Assembly (NCBI RefSeq): GCF_002760615.1
Contig: NZ_AWWI01000027.1
Span: 26,719 to 90,718 of the forward strand
Origin: Puniceibacterium antarcticum
GTDB lineage: Bacteria > Pseudomonadota > Alphaproteobacteria > Rhodobacterales > Rhodobacteraceae
DNA length: 64,000 nucleotides
Reading direction: 5' to 3'
Position 1 is the stretch's first letter; each line of letters begins with the position of its first letter. This document shows positions 34,460 to 44,141 of the stretch, one piece after another. The notes under the pieces are model-generated. The model was given only the letters and a program-made list of their open reading frames with translations, was not told the DNA's origin and made no database searches. The translations under genes were made by a program, and so were the position numbers.

Positions 34460-35929
34460 TCATGCAGAGAACATCGGAAAGCTGACACCCAGCGCCCAGG
34501 CAAGCACGATGCCAAGGGCAAGGCCGGCGGCGGCGGGGCCGGACCGCCCGGCGACACAGCGGCCCATCAGGCCGAAGATGATGTAGAACAGAGCGATAAT
34601 GGGCGCGATCATCAGCAGAAAGAACAGCCCCTGAAAATCCAACGCCACGGCCAGACCCAGCGAGGCCAGAAAGCCGATGCGCGCCAGAAGCCGCTGCCAG
34701 AACGGCGCGCCATAGCTCACCAGCGCATCGGCGAGCATGAAGGGCACGGCGCCAAGACAGAGTGCTGCGATGATCCAGAGCCGCTGCAGGTCGGGCCAGA
34801 AGTTGATGCCATAGCGACCAAGCGCCAGACCGAACACCGCAAGCCCCCAGACCAAGAGCGCGAGCAACCCCCGCGCCGACACCGGCCCGAACGGCACGCC
34901 GAACCGCCAGAGCAGCGCCAGTTGCACCACGCCAAAGACCAGCAGGTGCAGGGCAAGGTAGTCCGCCACCAGCACCGGCAGCCAGCCGGGGTTGAGTGGC
35001 ACCGCAATCAGCGGTGCCGCAATGGCGGGCAGCAGGGTGAGCAGCGCGATCTGGGCAGGGCCAAGGCGACGACGGGGGGGCAGGGCGGTCTGCGGCAGCA
35101 GGCGCGACAGCGGCGCGGCCAGCAGGACGATGCTGCCCAGCAGCACCAGCAGCGCCCAGCCGGTGGGCCAGATCGTGACGCTGCTGCTGCGGCCATAATA
35201 GCTGTCCAGCCAGTCGAGTGCGGCACGTTGGGCGCTGCGGGCATGCAGGATCGAGACGTGATCGGCATAGGGCACGATCCGGGCGCGGCGGCGCAGATCA
35301 TCCCGCGTGGCGGTGTCACCATCCCGCGCGGCCGGGTCGACCATCTGCAGCGCCTTGAGCGCGAAGTCACGCAGGCCCGGTTCCCATGCCCCGGTGAGGA
35401 GGAGCAGGTCGTTGGGGCTGTCTGGCGTGATTTCCTGCGAAAAGGCCGAGAGCAGGACAACAGGCCCGGTTTCGGGGCCAATGCTGCGCACCAGAAGGTC
35501 GGTGGCCATGGAATGGCCGAGCAAGGCGGTTTTCTGATCGGGGGATTGTGTCGCCTCGATCACCTGCCGGGTCTGGTTGACCAGCAGGCGGGTGGTGCCG
35601 TCGATCGAGCTCACATCCCCCGACATCGGCACCGGGTTCTGGCCGTGGCCTTCGAAATCAAAGGCATAGGCCACATATCCGGCGCGGGCGAGGGTGTAGG
35701 CATAGGCCTGCATGATCTGGCGCGACCCGGCGAAGCCATGGGCGATGACCACCGGCGGGCCATCGGCATCCGGGCGGGCATAGCGCGTGACGGGGGTGGT
35801 GGTGATGGCGAAATTTGTCGCCGTCACGCCAAGGCGCGCGGTTTGCAGCACGGCAATCGCGGCGATGGCCATGATCAGGCCAAGGCAGAGGGCTGCGACA
35901 TGCAGACGGGAGAGGCGCGGAGCGGCCAT
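34460..35929 (-). CDS. Alpha/beta hydrolase fused to a multi-helix membrane domain
   Basis: A 489-residue protein. After one N-terminal membrane helix (residues 10-30), a hydrolase domain has HGFAGS (oxyanion region, 64-69), the DFEGHGQN segment, and the nucleophile elbow LLGHSMATD with Ser140; a likely catalytic His lies in [11 protein letters not shown]. From about residue 228 to the end there are about eight hydrophobic helices (for example [19 protein letters not shown] and [17 protein letters not shown]). The hydrolase part probably faces the periplasm. The substrate is unknown. Its place between acpS and pdxJ suggests only shared transcription. Confidence 0.75.
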   Translation of the reverse strand: MAAPRLSRLHVAALCLGLIMAIAAIAVLQTARLGVTATNFAITTTPVTRYARPDADGPPVVIAHGFAGSRQIMQAYAYTLARAGYVAYAFDFEGHGQNPVPMSGDVSSIDGTTRLLVNQTRQVIEATQSPDQKTALLGHSMATDLLVRSIGPETGPVVLLSAFSQEITPDSPNDLLLLTGAWEPGLRDFALKALQMVDPAARDGDTATRDDLRRRARIVPYADHVSILHARSAQRAALDWLDSYYGRSSSVTIWPTGWALLVLLGSIVLLAAPLSRLLPQTALPPRRRLGPAQIALLTLLPAIAAPLIAVPLNPGWLPVLVADYLALHLLVFGVVQLALLWRFGVPFGPVSARGLLALLVWGLAVFGLALGRYGINFWPDLQRLWIIAALCLGAVPFMLADALVSYGAPFWQRLLARIGFLASLGLAVALDFQGLFFLLMIAPIIALFYIIFGLMGRCVAGRSGPAAAGLALGIVLAWALGVSFPMFSA

Positions 35930-35945
35930 GGATCAGAGCGCCGAT

Positions 35946-35994
35946 GCAAAAGTTTTCAGAAAACTTTTGCCAAGACTTTTGGAAAAAGTCTTGG
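35946..35994. repeat. Pair of adjacent perfect hairpins (copy 3)
   Basis: Palindromes 35946-35970 (12-base arms) and 35970-35994 (11-base arms, CCAAGACTTTT) occupy the short gap between pdxJ and the alpha/beta hydrolase gene, both on the - strand. Confidence 0.75.
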
Positions 35995-36000
35995 GCGCAC

Positions 36001-36780
36001 TCATGAGCGGGCGGCGTCCATCAGGCGGCGCATCTCGTGGATCGCAGGTTGCAAGCCGCGAAAGATCGCCTCTCCAATCAGGAAATGGCCGATGTTCAGT
36101 TCCATCACCTCGGGGAAGGCGGCGACGGGTTGCACGGTGTCATAGGTCAGCCCGTGGCCTGCGTGGACCTCAAGCCCCAGCGCGTGGGCATGGGTTGCCA
36201 TGGCGCGCAGCTTTTCCAGCTCTGCATCGCGGATGGCGAGGTGGCCCTCGGCGTCGCGCCCACCGGCGCGCCAATGTGAATCGGCGTCGCAATAGGCGCC
36301 GGTGTGGAGTTCGACCACTTCGGCGCCGATGCGGTGGGCGGCGTCGATCTGGCGGGGATCAGCGGCGATGAAGATCGACACGCGGCAGCCTGCCTCGCGC
36401 AGGGGGGCGATGTAATGGGCCAGCTTGTTCGCTTCGCGCGCCACTTCGAGCCCGCCTTCGGTGGTGCGTTCCTCGCGCTTTTCGGGCACCAGACAGACAG
36501 CATGGGGTTTGTGGCGCAGGGCGATCTTCTGCATCTCGTCCGTTGCGGCCATCTCGAAGTTGAGCGGCACTGTCAGCACCTCCATCAGCCCGTCGATGTC
36601 GGCATCCGAGATGTGGCGGCGGTCTTCGCGCAGGTGGGCGGTGATGCCGTCGGCGCCGGCCTCCTGGGCCAGCTGGGCGGCGCGCAGGGGATCGGGGGTG
36701 TTGCCGCCACGGGCGTTGCGGACGGTGGCGACGTGGTCGATGTTGACGCCTAGGCGCAGGCGTCCGGTTGGGATGGTCAT
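36001..36780 (-). CDS. pdxJ: Pyridoxine 5'-phosphate synthase
   Basis: A 259-residue TIM-barrel enzyme that condenses 3-amino-2-oxopropyl phosphate with deoxyxylulose 5-phosphate to form pyridoxine phosphate. The N-terminal [17 protein letters not shown], the [16 protein letters not shown] stretch and the C-terminal [15 protein letters not shown] motif are diagnostic. ATG 36780 is preferred over the frame start at 36813, since homologues begin near there. Confidence 0.95.
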   Translation of the reverse strand: MTIPTGRLRLGVNIDHVATVRNARGGNTPDPLRAAQLAQEAGADGITAHLREDRRHISDADIDGLMEVLTVPLNFEMAATDEMQKIALRHKPHAVCLVPEKREERTTEGGLEVAREANKLAHYIAPLREAGCRVSIFIAADPRQIDAAHRIGAEVVELHTGAYCDADSHWRAGGRDAEGHLAIRDAELEKLRAMATHAHALGLEVHAGHGLTYDTVQPVAAFPEVMELNIGHFLIGEAIFRGLQPAIHEMRRLMDAARS

Positions 36781-36814
36781 GGCGGTCTTCCGGCTGTTGG
36801 TCTCTGAGGGCAAC

Positions 36815-37468
36815 CTAGTCCGGTGGCGCGCCGCCGTCAGCCTGTTTCTTCTTTTTCTTCAACGCGGCCAGCTTGGCCTTGAGCACGCCCTTGCGGCGGT
36901 TCTGATAGACGCGGATCACCGGGACCGAGAGGTAATAGCAGATGCCGGCGGCGATGATGCCGGGAAGGATGCCGCCGATCATGTAGGGAAAGAACACCTC
37001 GTGATAAAAGATCGACAGGCCGCGCCAGTCGGTGGGCGCTCCGGTGAAGATCGATTCGACATTGCGCCAGAGGTCAGCCCCGGCTTCGGCGAATTTGCGG
37101 CCCAGAGAGCCGTGCAGTGAGGGGTCCTTGTTCAGGCCCAGCATCCAGTAGCCCGTTTTCATCGAGATGATGCCGATGGGCAGATAGGTCAGCGGGTTGC
37201 CGAAAAAGGTCGCCAGAATTGCGGCGAGCAGGTTGCCGCGCATGATGAAGGCGAGGCTGGCGGCAACCACAAAATGCAGCCCGTAAAACGGGGTGAAGGT
37301 GGTGAAGACCCCGGCAAAGATGCCGCGGGCGATCCGCGCAGGCGGGTCCGGCAGGCGGTGCAGACGGTGCTGGACGTATCGCGCTGCCCGGCCCCATCCA
37401 CCACGGGGCCAGACAGCCTCAGTCGCGATCTTCCAGATCGGTCGCCTGTCCCGGCGTTTGAAGACCAC
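36815..37468 (-). CDS. DUF2062 domain membrane protein
   Basis: A 217-residue membrane protein. The conserved DUF2062 core contains [32 protein letters not shown] and, near residue 165, a second hydrophobic pair ([20 protein letters not shown]). The C-terminal tail is very basic ([12 protein letters not shown]). The function is unknown. The gene sits between spoT/relA and pdxJ, a position it keeps in many Rhodobacteraceae. Confidence 0.88.
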   Translation of the reverse strand: MVFKRRDRRPIWKIATEAVWPRGGWGRAARYVQHRLHRLPDPPARIARGIFAGVFTTFTPFYGLHFVVAASLAFIMRGNLLAAILATFFGNPLTYLPIGIISMKTGYWMLGLNKDPSLHGSLGRKFAEAGADLWRNVESIFTGAPTDWRGLSIFYHEVFFPYMIGGILPGIIAAGICYYLSVPVIRVYQNRRKGVLKAKLAALKKKKKQADGGAPPD

Positions 37469-37513
37469 TCTGCCCGTCCTTCCGTTTCTATTTCGTGGCG
37501 GCCTGCGCCACTG

Positions 37514-39652
37514 TCACTCCGCGGCGGCCTGCGCCACGCTGAGCGCCGGATTGCGCCGCCGTTCGACGGAAGCGACGTCACTTTCCGCTTCCAGCGCTGA
37601 AATGACCGAGTGCAGGTGTTCCGCATCGCGCAGTTCGACGTCTACGAGCACTCTGTAAAAGTCAGGTTTCCTGTCTTCGAACTTCAGATCCGAGATATTG
37701 GCCTGCTGCTCTCCGATCAAGGTGCAGATCCGCCCCAGCACACCGGCATCGTTACCGATCGTCATGTCGAGGGAAACCCCATAAATCGGCGCATGGTTCC
37801 CTGTGGCCCATTGAAGGTCGAGCCAGCGGGCGGGCTGATCCTCGAATGCGGCGAGGCTGGCGCAGTCGATCTTGTGCACGATGACCCCCCGGCCACGCTG
37901 GGTGATGCCGATGATGCGTTCCCCCGGCAACGGCTGGCAGCAGGGGGCGCGTTCGAATCCCTGACCTTCGGTGATGCCGACAACGGCGCGCTGCAGTTCG
38001 ATATCGCCGGTTCTGGCCGGGGCAAGGTCGGGATAGACGGCCTGCACCACCTCGCGGGCAGTGATTTCCGCGCTGCCGAGCCGGGCGAGCAGGGTTTCGC
38101 GGTCGTGCAGGCGCAGGGTGCGGGCGGCCTTTTCCAGCACCTTTTCAGAGGCCTTCTTGCCGACATTTTCAAAGGCAGAGCGCGCCAGTTCCTGACCCAG
38201 CTTGACGAACCGTTCGCGGTTCACCTCGCGCAGGGCGCGGCGGATCGCGGTCTTGGCCTTGCCGGTCTTGGCGATGTCGAGCCAGGTGGTCTGCGGCGTC
38301 TGGCCTTCGGCGGTGATGATTTCGACCGACTGGCCGTTCTTCATCCGGGTCCAGAGCGGCACGCGCAGCCCGTCGATCTTTGCCCCCACGCAGGCCGAGC
38401 CGATGCGGGTGTGGATCGCATAGGCGAAATCCAGCGGTGTGGCGCCGCGCGGCAGTTTCACCACATCGCCCTTGGGGGTGAAGCAGAACACCTGATCGGT
38501 GTACATTTCCAGCTTGACCGCTTCGAGGAATTCGTCGTGGTCATCCTCTCCGTCGAACTGTTCGGTGAGCGAGGAAATCCAGCGTACCGGATCGACCGCA
38601 AAGGGGTTTTCGGAGCGCACGCCGTCGCGGTAGGACCAGTGCGCGGCAACGCCGGTTTCGGCCACATCATGCATCTGGCGGGTTCTGATCTGCACCTCGA
38701 CCCGTTTGCCGTCGCGTCCCGAGACGGTGGTGTGGATGGAGCGGTAGCCGTTGGATTTCGGCTGGCTCACGTAATCCTTGAACCGTTCTGGCACGGCGCG
38801 CCAGCGATGGTGGATCGCGCCAAGCGCCAGATAGCAGTCCCGTTCGGAGCGCGTGATGACGCGAAAGCCGTAGATGTCGGAGAGACGGGAAAATCCCATT
38901 TCCTTTTCCTCCATCTTGCGCCAGATCGAATAGGGTTTCTTGGCCCGGCCAAACACCTCGGCATCGATCCCTTCTTTTTCCAGCTCCGCGCGCATGTCGG
39001 AGGTGATCCGGTGGATCACGTCGCCGGTTTCCTTTTGCAGGGTGATGAAGCGGCGGATGATGCTGGCGCGCCCCTCGGGGTTGAGGACGCGGAAGGCGAG
39101 ATCCTCAAGCTCTTCTCGCATCCATTGCATGCCCATGCGCCCGGCGAGGGGCGCAAAGATATCCATGGTTTCGCGGGCCTTCTGCTGCTGTTTTTCAAGG
39201 CGCATCGCCTTGATCGTGCGCATGTTGTGCAGGCGGTCGGCCAGCTTGACCAGAATCACCCGCAGATCCTTGGACATGGCCATGAACAGCTTGCGGAAAT
39301 TTTCGGCCTGCTTTGTCTCGGAGCTCGACAGCTGGAGGTTGGTGAGCTTGGTGACGCCATCGACCAACATCGCCACATCGGGGCCGAACCGGCGCGCAAC
39401 TTCGGAATAGGTGGATTTGGTGTCTTCGATCGTGTCATGCAGCAGGGCGGTGACGATCGTTGCATCGTCAAGCTGCTGTTCGGTCAGGATCGCGGCGACA
39501 GCCACGGGATGGGAAAAGTAAGGTTCACCGGAATGGCGCAGCTGGCCTTCGTGCATCCGCGCGCCATAGTCATAGGCCGCGCGGATGAGATCTGCGTTTG
39601 TCTTCGGATTGTAGTTGCGGACCAGTGCAACAAGATCTTCGGCCGCTATCAT
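37514..39652 (-). CDS. spoT: Bifunctional (p)ppGpp synthetase/hydrolase (RelA/SpoT homologue)
   Basis: A 712-residue Rsh protein that makes and degrades the alarmone (p)ppGpp. The hydrolase HD motif is LLHDTIEDT (His72, Asp73), and the synthetase region has YSIWRKMEEKEMGFSRLSDIYGFR-like sequence and KSNGYRSIHTTV. The TGS domain opens with FTPKGDVVKLPRGATPLDFAYAIHT, followed by a Cys-containing zinc-finger region (CCQPLPG) and a C-terminal ACT domain (TLIGEQQANISDLKFEDR). The hydrolase motif is intact, so it is likely bifunctional. rpoZ is directly upstream. Confidence 0.96.
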   Translation of the reverse strand: MIAAEDLVALVRNYNPKTNADLIRAAYDYGARMHEGQLRHSGEPYFSHPVAVAAILTEQQLDDATIVTALLHDTIEDTKSTYSEVARRFGPDVAMLVDGVTKLTNLQLSSSETKQAENFRKLFMAMSKDLRVILVKLADRLHNMRTIKAMRLEKQQQKARETMDIFAPLAGRMGMQWMREELEDLAFRVLNPEGRASIIRRFITLQKETGDVIHRITSDMRAELEKEGIDAEVFGRAKKPYSIWRKMEEKEMGFSRLSDIYGFRVITRSERDCYLALGAIHHRWRAVPERFKDYVSQPKSNGYRSIHTTVSGRDGKRVEVQIRTRQMHDVAETGVAAHWSYRDGVRSENPFAVDPVRWISSLTEQFDGEDDHDEFLEAVKLEMYTDQVFCFTPKGDVVKLPRGATPLDFAYAIHTRIGSACVGAKIDGLRVPLWTRMKNGQSVEIITAEGQTPQTTWLDIAKTGKAKTAIRRALREVNRERFVKLGQELARSAFENVGKKASEKVLEKAARTLRLHDRETLLARLGSAEITAREVVQAVYPDLAPARTGDIELQRAVVGITEGQGFERAPCCQPLPGERIIGITQRGRGVIVHKIDCASLAAFEDQPARWLDLQWATGNHAPIYGVSLDMTIGNDAGVLGRICTLIGEQQANISDLKFEDRKPDFYRVLVDVELRDAEHLHSVISALEAESDVASVERRRNPALSVAQAAAE

Positions 39653-39690
39653 GCGACGCTCTCCTTAACTGGCCCGCAACGCGGCAGGCT

Positions 39691-40044
39691 TCAGCCCTGG
39701 CTTTGCGCTTCCATAAGGGCGCGCAGCAGTTTCTCTTCTGACATGTCGTCGTCAGCAGGCTTGTCCGGTTCGGACCCCATGAGCAGTGCCATGGCGTCTT
39801 CTTCGGGTTCATCCACTTCGATCTGGGTCTGATTGGATTCAATCAGACGCTCACGCAGTTCGTCCGCGGACTGGGTTTCATCCGCGATCTCGCGCAGGGC
39901 GACGACCGGGTTCTTGTCATTATCGCGGTCCACGGTGATCGCACCACCAGCGGTGATTTCGCGGGCGCGATGTGCCGCGAGCATCACAAGCTCGAAGCGG
40001 TTGGGGACTTTGTCGACGCAATCTTCTACGGTGACGCGGGCCAT
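39691..40044 (-). CDS. rpoZ: DNA-directed RNA polymerase subunit omega
   Basis: A 117-residue small RNA polymerase subunit that helps assembly and forms part of the ppGpp site. The N-terminal [22 protein letters not shown] is diagnostic. The C-terminal tail is acidic and extended compared with enteric omega. The rpoZ-rsh order matches the link between omega and ppGpp. The promoter proposed at 40084-40112 lies just upstream. Confidence 0.95.
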   Translation of the reverse strand: MARVTVEDCVDKVPNRFELVMLAAHRAREITAGGAITVDRDNDKNPVVALREIADETQSADELRERLIESNQTQIEVDEPEEDAMALLMGSEPDKPADDDMSEEKLLRALMEAQSQG

Positions 40045-40083
40045 GGAACACTCCAGTTCTGTCGGTTCGCCTTGGAAACCGCA

Positions 40084-40112
40084 GCTTTAGCGTGGGTGGA
40101 CGGGATTGACAA
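40084..40112 (-). promoter_or_regulatory. Possible rpoZ promoter
   Basis: On the - strand TTGTCA (40107-40112) and TAAAGC (40084-40089) are 17 bases apart, about 40 bases before the rpoZ ATG. The -10 is weak, so this is tentative. Confidence 0.4.
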
Positions 40113-40123
40113 GGCGGGATTGT

Positions 40124-40693
40124 TCACAAAGGCACGACATCAGCGCGCGCCGACGGATCCAGCGCGTCACAGAGCTGGGCAATGGTGCGGCCCAGGGTCG
40201 GATGCATCCAGTCTGCCGCAACTTCGGCCAAGGGCACAAGTACGAATGCACGGTCCTGCAGGCGGGGATGGGGCAGAATCAGCTGATCGGGTGCGATGCG
40301 GACCTGCTGCTCTAGGGGGAGTGCGCGCCAGTGCGCCTGAGTCGCGGGGTCCGGCAGCACGTTGTCGCCGACTCCGAGCAGGTCCAGATCCAGTATGCGG
40401 CTTCCCCAGCGTTCCTTTCGGACACGTCCGAAGTTGTTTTCGACCTGATGCAGGCTTTTCAGAATTTCCCCCGGGGAGAGCGGTGATCGCACAACCAGAG
40501 CGGCATTGACGTAATCCGGCCCGGCCCCGATCGGGAAGCAAGGTGTTGAATAGAAACGGCTAATTTTTCGAATTGCAAATCCGGATACGGCGATTTCCGA
40601 AAGCGCCAACATTAACGTTTCATTAAGGTTACCGGGTGTATGACTGAAATTTGATCCGACTGCGATCAAGATATCTTGTCCAGAAGAGCGCAT
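40124..40693 (-). CDS. folK: 2-amino-4-hydroxy-6-hydroxymethyldihydropteridine pyrophosphokinase
   Basis: A 189-residue HPPK that pyrophosphorylates hydroxymethyldihydropterin in folate synthesis. The N-terminal [10 protein letters not shown], the [20 protein letters not shown] segment and the signature [16 protein letters not shown] are present, as is [20 protein letters not shown]. It precedes rpoZ on the same strand and is divergent from the NYN gene. Confidence 0.94.
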   Translation of the reverse strand: MRSSGQDILIAVGSNFSHTPGNLNETLMLALSEIAVSGFAIRKISRFYSTPCFPIGAGPDYVNAALVVRSPLSPGEILKSLHQVENNFGRVRKERWGSRILDLDLLGVGDNVLPDPATQAHWRALPLEQQVRIAPDQLILPHPRLQDRAFVLVPLAEVAADWMHPTLGRTIAQLCDALDPSARADVVPL

Positions 40694-40843
40694 AACTTTA
40701 ACCTTATTGAGATAGCCTTTGGGTTGAAGACTTTTGAGAACCCTCTATTTCCGCACTCATATGGCGGTGTGTTGATTTCGGCCACTCACATGACACTCTG
40801 GCCTCATAAGCTACCGATTTTAGATTAAACGGGAGAGAATTTG

Positions 40844-41422
40844 ATGTTTTACAAGGACGAACGGCTCGCGCTGTTCATAGATGGCTCTAACCTTTATGCG
40901 GCCGCCAAGGCGCTTGGGTTCGACATCGACTACAAACTTTTGCGTCAGGAATTCGTGCGTCGCGGCAAGATGCTGCGGGCCTTTTATTATACTGCGCTGC
41001 TTGAGAATGATGAATATTCTCCGATCCGCCCGCTGGTTGACTGGCTGCATTACAACGGCTTCACCATGGTGACGAAACCGGCAAAGGAATATACCGACAG
41101 TCAAGGCCGCCGCAAGGTCAAGGGCAACATGGATATCGAACTGACCGTCGATGCCATGGAGCTGGCGCCGCGTGTCGACCATGTTGTGCTGTTTTCGGGC
41201 GATGGCGACTTCCGCCCGCTGGTGGAAAGCCTGCAGCGTCAGGGTGTGCGTGTGTCTGTGGTTTCGACGATCCGCAGCCAGCCGCCGATGATTGCCGATG
41301 AACTGCGCCGCCAGGCCGACAATTTCATCGAGCTGGACGAGCTGCGGGATGTGATCGGCCGTTCGCCGCGCGAAGCCGCACCGGCAGAGCGCAGCTTTGA
41401 AGTTGCCAGCAGCGGAAAATAA
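40844..41422 (+). CDS. NYN domain (LabA/DUF88) protein
   Basis: A 192-residue PIN-like nuclease family protein. The acidic residues are in LALFIDGSNLY, in NMDIELTVDAMELA, and in VVLFSGDGDFRPLVESL. ATG 40844 follows GGGAGAG at about 7 bases; TTG 40841 is an alternative. It lacks the LOTUS-like C-terminus of the NYN protein at 3232, so the two are paralogues of different architecture. The family is thought to act in RNA turnover; no target is known. The short tail is Ala/Ser-rich. Confidence 0.87.
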   Translation: MFYKDERLALFIDGSNLYAAAKALGFDIDYKLLRQEFVRRGKMLRAFYYTALLENDEYSPIRPLVDWLHYNGFTMVTKPAKEYTDSQGRRKVKGNMDIELTVDAMELAPRVDHVVLFSGDGDFRPLVESLQRQGVRVSVVSTIRSQPPMIADELRRQADNFIELDELRDVIGRSPREAAPAERSFEVASSGK

Positions 41423-41458
41423 GATGCGCGGGCCGGAGGAGATGGCTGGCCCGCTGAC

Positions 41459-41917
41459 GTGACGGCGTGGTTCACCACAGAGGTTGCCGCCCTGCTGACG
41501 CTGTTCGGTGCGGCATTCGGTGCGGCGACCCTGTTGCCGTTTCAGTCCGAACTGGTGTTTGGCGCGATGCAGCTGCGCGATGTGGCGCCTGTCTGGCTGC
41601 TGGTGCTGGTCGCAAGCGTCGGCAATACCGCCGGGTCGGTGGTCAATTACATCATGGGGCGCGGCGTCGAGAGGTTTCGCGGCAAACGCTGGTTTCCGGT
41701 ATCGGAACGCCAGCTGGACCGCGCCGGGCAATGGTACCGGCGCTGGGGGCTGTGGTCCCTGCTGCTGAGCTGGGCACCGTTCGGCGATGCGATCACGGTT
41801 GTTGCCGGGGTTCTGCGCACGCCGCTGTGGTCGTTTCTGGTGCTTGTCGCGCTGGCGAAGACCGGACGATATATCGCGCTGGCCTGGGCGATTGCCGCGG
41901 CGTCCGGCACAGCATAG
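41459..41917 (+). CDS. YqaA/DedA-like membrane protein (SNARE-associated family)
   Basis: A 152-residue inner-membrane protein with GTG start. It has four hydrophobic helices; the first includes TLFGAAFGAATLLPFQSELVFGAM, and the family motif VGNTAGSVVNYIMGRG with WYRRWGLWSLLLSWAPFGDAITVVAG follows. The RWG...G(D) region is conserved in YqaA. DedA-type proteins are linked to envelope lipid transport, but the YqaA branch is undefined. A good ribosome site is lacking close to the GTG, and translation may be coupled to the NYN gene. Confidence 0.8.
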   Translation: MTAWFTTEVAALLTLFGAAFGAATLLPFQSELVFGAMQLRDVAPVWLLVLVASVGNTAGSVVNYIMGRGVERFRGKRWFPVSERQLDRAGQWYRRWGLWSLLLSWAPFGDAITVVAGVLRTPLWSFLVLVALAKTGRYIALAWAIAAASGTA

Positions 41918-42081
41918 GGCCGGGTGTCTCTCTCGCAGGGCGGTTGGTTCCTGAATCCTCTGCGGGATGTGCGACGCCGATTGCGCGGATTTTCCGAAAC
42001 TTGAAACGGATCTTTTCTGACGCGCTTTTCTATCGGGCGCAAAAACTGATGCGCGTCATCTGGGGTTCGTCGCCAGACGCC

Positions 42082-42158
42082 TACAGGGTCCCGCTTTTCA
42101 TCCGAAACACACTCATCGCTTTGCGCGGTGGCGGCACAGCCGAAAGGCGGGACGCTTC
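42082..42158 (-). repeat. 105-bp element, shortened inverted copy (copy III)
   Basis: Relative to copy I it is inverted and lacks about 28 internal bases, yet keeps GAAACACACTCATCGCTTT and both ends (TACAGGGTCCCGC and GGCGGGACGCTTCA). It overlaps the last bases of the B12-binding protein gene. Confidence 0.7.
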
Positions 42159-42999
42159 AGGGTCTGTTGGCCCAGGGCGACGTGGGGTCGGGCCGTGAGA
42201 TATTGTCGTTCGAGGCCGGACCGGTCAGGCGTTCGATTTCCGAGACCGCTTCGTCAATGGTGGTCACAACGCTGTCGGGTGCGATGGCGGCCAGCAGATC
42301 GGTGTGAGTGACCGCGAACTGCCCGCTGACCAGAATGGGCAGGGTCGGGCGCACCATGCGCACCGCAAGGATCACCCGGGCCAAAGCGCTGGCGGTGGCG
42401 GCGCCACTACAGGACAGGCCCAGCAGACGGGCATCTGCCTTGCTGATCTTTTCGACAAGGGCGTCGTGATCCAGCCCGAGGAGCAGATTGACATCCCAGC
42501 CCCGGTCGCGCAGCAGATCGCGCGCCATGGTGACGCCAAGGGCATGGGTTTCGCCCGGAACGGCGGCCAGAAGGATAGGGGCGGCATGGGTGATGCGCGG
42601 CAGATCGGCCCGGTCGCGCAACGTGCGCATCAGCACGATGATGCGCGACACGCCGCGGGTCACGTCGACAAAGCTGAGCCGGTCTTCGTCCCACATCTCG
42701 CCCAGCTGCGCCGCGGCGCGGCCAAGATAATCGTGGTAGATGGACTCCAGCGTGACCCCCTGCCGGAGCAGGGCGATCACGACATCTTCTGCGGCTTCGA
42801 AATTCGGGCCGACAAGGGTGTCGCAGAGACCGGTAAGGGTCGCGGGGTCCGGTTCGGGTATCTCTGGTCTGGACTGAACCAGAGTGCTGCGCGCGGCTAC
42901 GCGACGCAGGGCCTCCTGTGCCAGGGTGCGCATGTCTTCAACATGGATGTACTGGGTCCATGAATCGATCAGGTGTCTCTCGTCTTCCGCGTATGGCAT
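42157..42999 (-). CDS. Cobalamin-binding domain protein, AerR/PpaA-like regulator
   Basis: A 280-residue cytosolic protein. A helical cap domain (about 60-135) includes LGEMWDEDRLSFVDVTRGVSRI, with Trp103 expected over the cobalamin. The B12-binding Rossmann domain follows, with the motif VPGETHALGVTMARDLL: His152 takes the place of the cobalt-binding His of DxHxxG, with Glu for Asp. The sequence resembles PpaA/AerR antirepressors of photosynthesis genes, where B12 acts as light sensor. It is divergent from ispH, with a CrtJ/PpsR-type box in between. Similarity to AerR is inferred from motifs, not aligned. Confidence 0.75.
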   Translation of the reverse strand: MPYAEDERHLIDSWTQYIHVEDMRTLAQEALRRVAARSTLVQSRPEIPEPDPATLTGLCDTLVGPNFEAAEDVVIALLRQGVTLESIYHDYLGRAAAQLGEMWDEDRLSFVDVTRGVSRIIVLMRTLRDRADLPRITHAAPILLAAVPGETHALGVTMARDLLRDRGWDVNLLLGLDHDALVEKISKADARLLGLSCSGAATASALARVILAVRMVRPTLPILVSGQFAVTHTDLLAAIAPDSVVTTIDEAVSEIERLTGPASNDNISRPDPTSPWANRP

Positions 43000-43084
43000 C
43001 GCTGCGCTCCTCCCCGGTCGCTGATCCGATGACGATTCGTGCGGCGCTTAAGCGCTCTTGAATGCTACTGTAGGCAGAAAAAAC

Positions 43085-43102
43085 TGTCAGGCAACTGTGA
43101 CA
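43085..43102. promoter_or_regulatory. TGTC-N10-GACA box (CrtJ/PpsR type) between the B12-protein gene and ispH
   Basis: TGTCAGGCAACTGTGACA matches the CrtJ/PpsR consensus TGTCN10GACA in full. A weaker half-matching site follows at 43112-43129 (TTTA, ten bases, GACA), ten bases on; CrtJ often binds such pairs. It lies 86 bp before the regulator start and 89 bp before ispH. Confidence 0.65.
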
Positions 43103-43190
43103 GGGTCGTGGTTTACAGTTTTTATGACACTCTGGGGACTGGACCGGCGGGGAAGTAAGACTTAGGTCTGAGGCAAGCAGGAGAGTTGAG

Positions 43191-44141
43191 ATGACGCAGC
43201 ACCCTTTGACCCTATATCTGGCCGCGCCGCGCGGCTTCTGCGCGGGCGTGGACCGTGCGATCAAGATCGTCGAGATGGCGTTGGAGAAATGGGGCGCGCC
43301 GGTTTATGTCCGCCACGAAATCGTGCACAACAAGTTTGTGGTCGACGGGCTGCGCGACAAGGGCGCGGTGTTTGTCGAGGAGTTGGACGAGTGTCCGCCC
43401 GACCGCCCGGTGATCTTTTCCGCCCATGGTGTTCCCCGGGCCGTTCCGGCCGAGGCCGCGCGGCGCGAGATGGTCTATGTGGATGCCACCTGTCCGCTGG
43501 TCAGCAAGGTGCATATCGAGGCGGCGCGCCATGCCGAGAACGGTTTGCAGATGATCATGATCGGCCATGCGGGCCATCCCGAAACCATCGGCACCATGGG
43601 CCAGCTGCCCGTGGGTGATGTGCTGCTGGTCGAAACGGTCGCGGATGTGGCGACGGTCGAGGTGCGTGATCCTGACCGGCTGGCGTTTGTGACGCAAACC
43701 ACCCTGTCGGTGGATGACACGGCGGGCATCGTGGCTGCGCTGAACGCGCGGTTCCCGGCCATTGTCGGCCCGCACAAGGAAGACATCTGTTATGCCACCA
43801 CCAACCGGCAGGAGGCGGTCAAGGCGATGGCGCCCGACTGCGACGCCATGCTGGTGGTGGGGGCGCCGAATTCGTCGAATTCCCAGCGGCTGGTCGAGGT
43901 TGGGCGGCGTGCGGGCTGTGCCTATTCCCAGCTGGTGATGCGGGCGGCGGATATCGACTGGCGCGCGCTGGAGGGCATCCGGTCCATCGGGATAACGGCG
44001 GGCGCATCGGCCCCCGAAGTGCTGATCAACGAGGTGATCGACGCCTTTCGCGCCCGCTATGACGTGAGCGTGCAACTGGTCGAGACGGCGCAGGAAAACG
44101 TGGAATTCAAAGTGCCGCGCGTGCTGCGCGAACCGGCATGA
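43191..44141 (+). CDS. ispH: 4-hydroxy-3-methylbut-2-enyl diphosphate reductase
   Basis: A 316-residue iron-sulfur enzyme, the last step of the MEP isoprenoid pathway, forming IPP and DMAPP. The three cluster cysteines are Cys17 (APRGFCAGV), Cys101 (VDATCPLV) and Cys199 ([12 protein letters not shown]). His residues of the [10 protein letters not shown] and SAHGVP motifs bind the diphosphate. AGGAGA precedes the ATG. In the divergent position is a B12-binding regulator. The stop overlaps the next gene by 4 bases. Confidence 0.96.
   Translation: MTQHPLTLYLAAPRGFCAGVDRAIKIVEMALEKWGAPVYVRHEIVHNKFVVDGLRDKGAVFVEELDECPPDRPVIFSAHGVPRAVPAEAARREMVYVDATCPLVSKVHIEAARHAENGLQMIMIGHAGHPETIGTMGQLPVGDVLLVETVADVATVEVRDPDRLAFVTQTTLSVDDTAGIVAALNARFPAIVGPHKEDICYATTNRQEAVKAMAPDCDAMLVVGAPNSSNSQRLVEVGRRAGCAYSQLVMRAADIDWRALEGIRSIGITAGASAPEVLINEVIDAFRARYDVSVQLVETAQENVEFKVPRVLREPA

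Noticed and set aside
37948..37968. GTTCGAATCCC, similar to a tRNA T-arm
   Set aside because: It is inside the spoT/relA coding region and no acceptor or anticodon arm surrounds it.
37610..39832. A 740-codon open frame on the + strand opposite spoT/relA
   Set aside because: It lies antisense to a gene with complete Rsh motifs; such long antisense frames are common in high-GC DNA. The same applies to 2152-4131 (-), 5797-7284 (-), 14277-16319 (-), 29639-31420 (+) and 55940-58192 (+).
40713..40800. A promoter for the NYN gene at 40844
   Set aside because: TTGA-like -35 candidates exist but no well-spaced -10; not strong enough to report.
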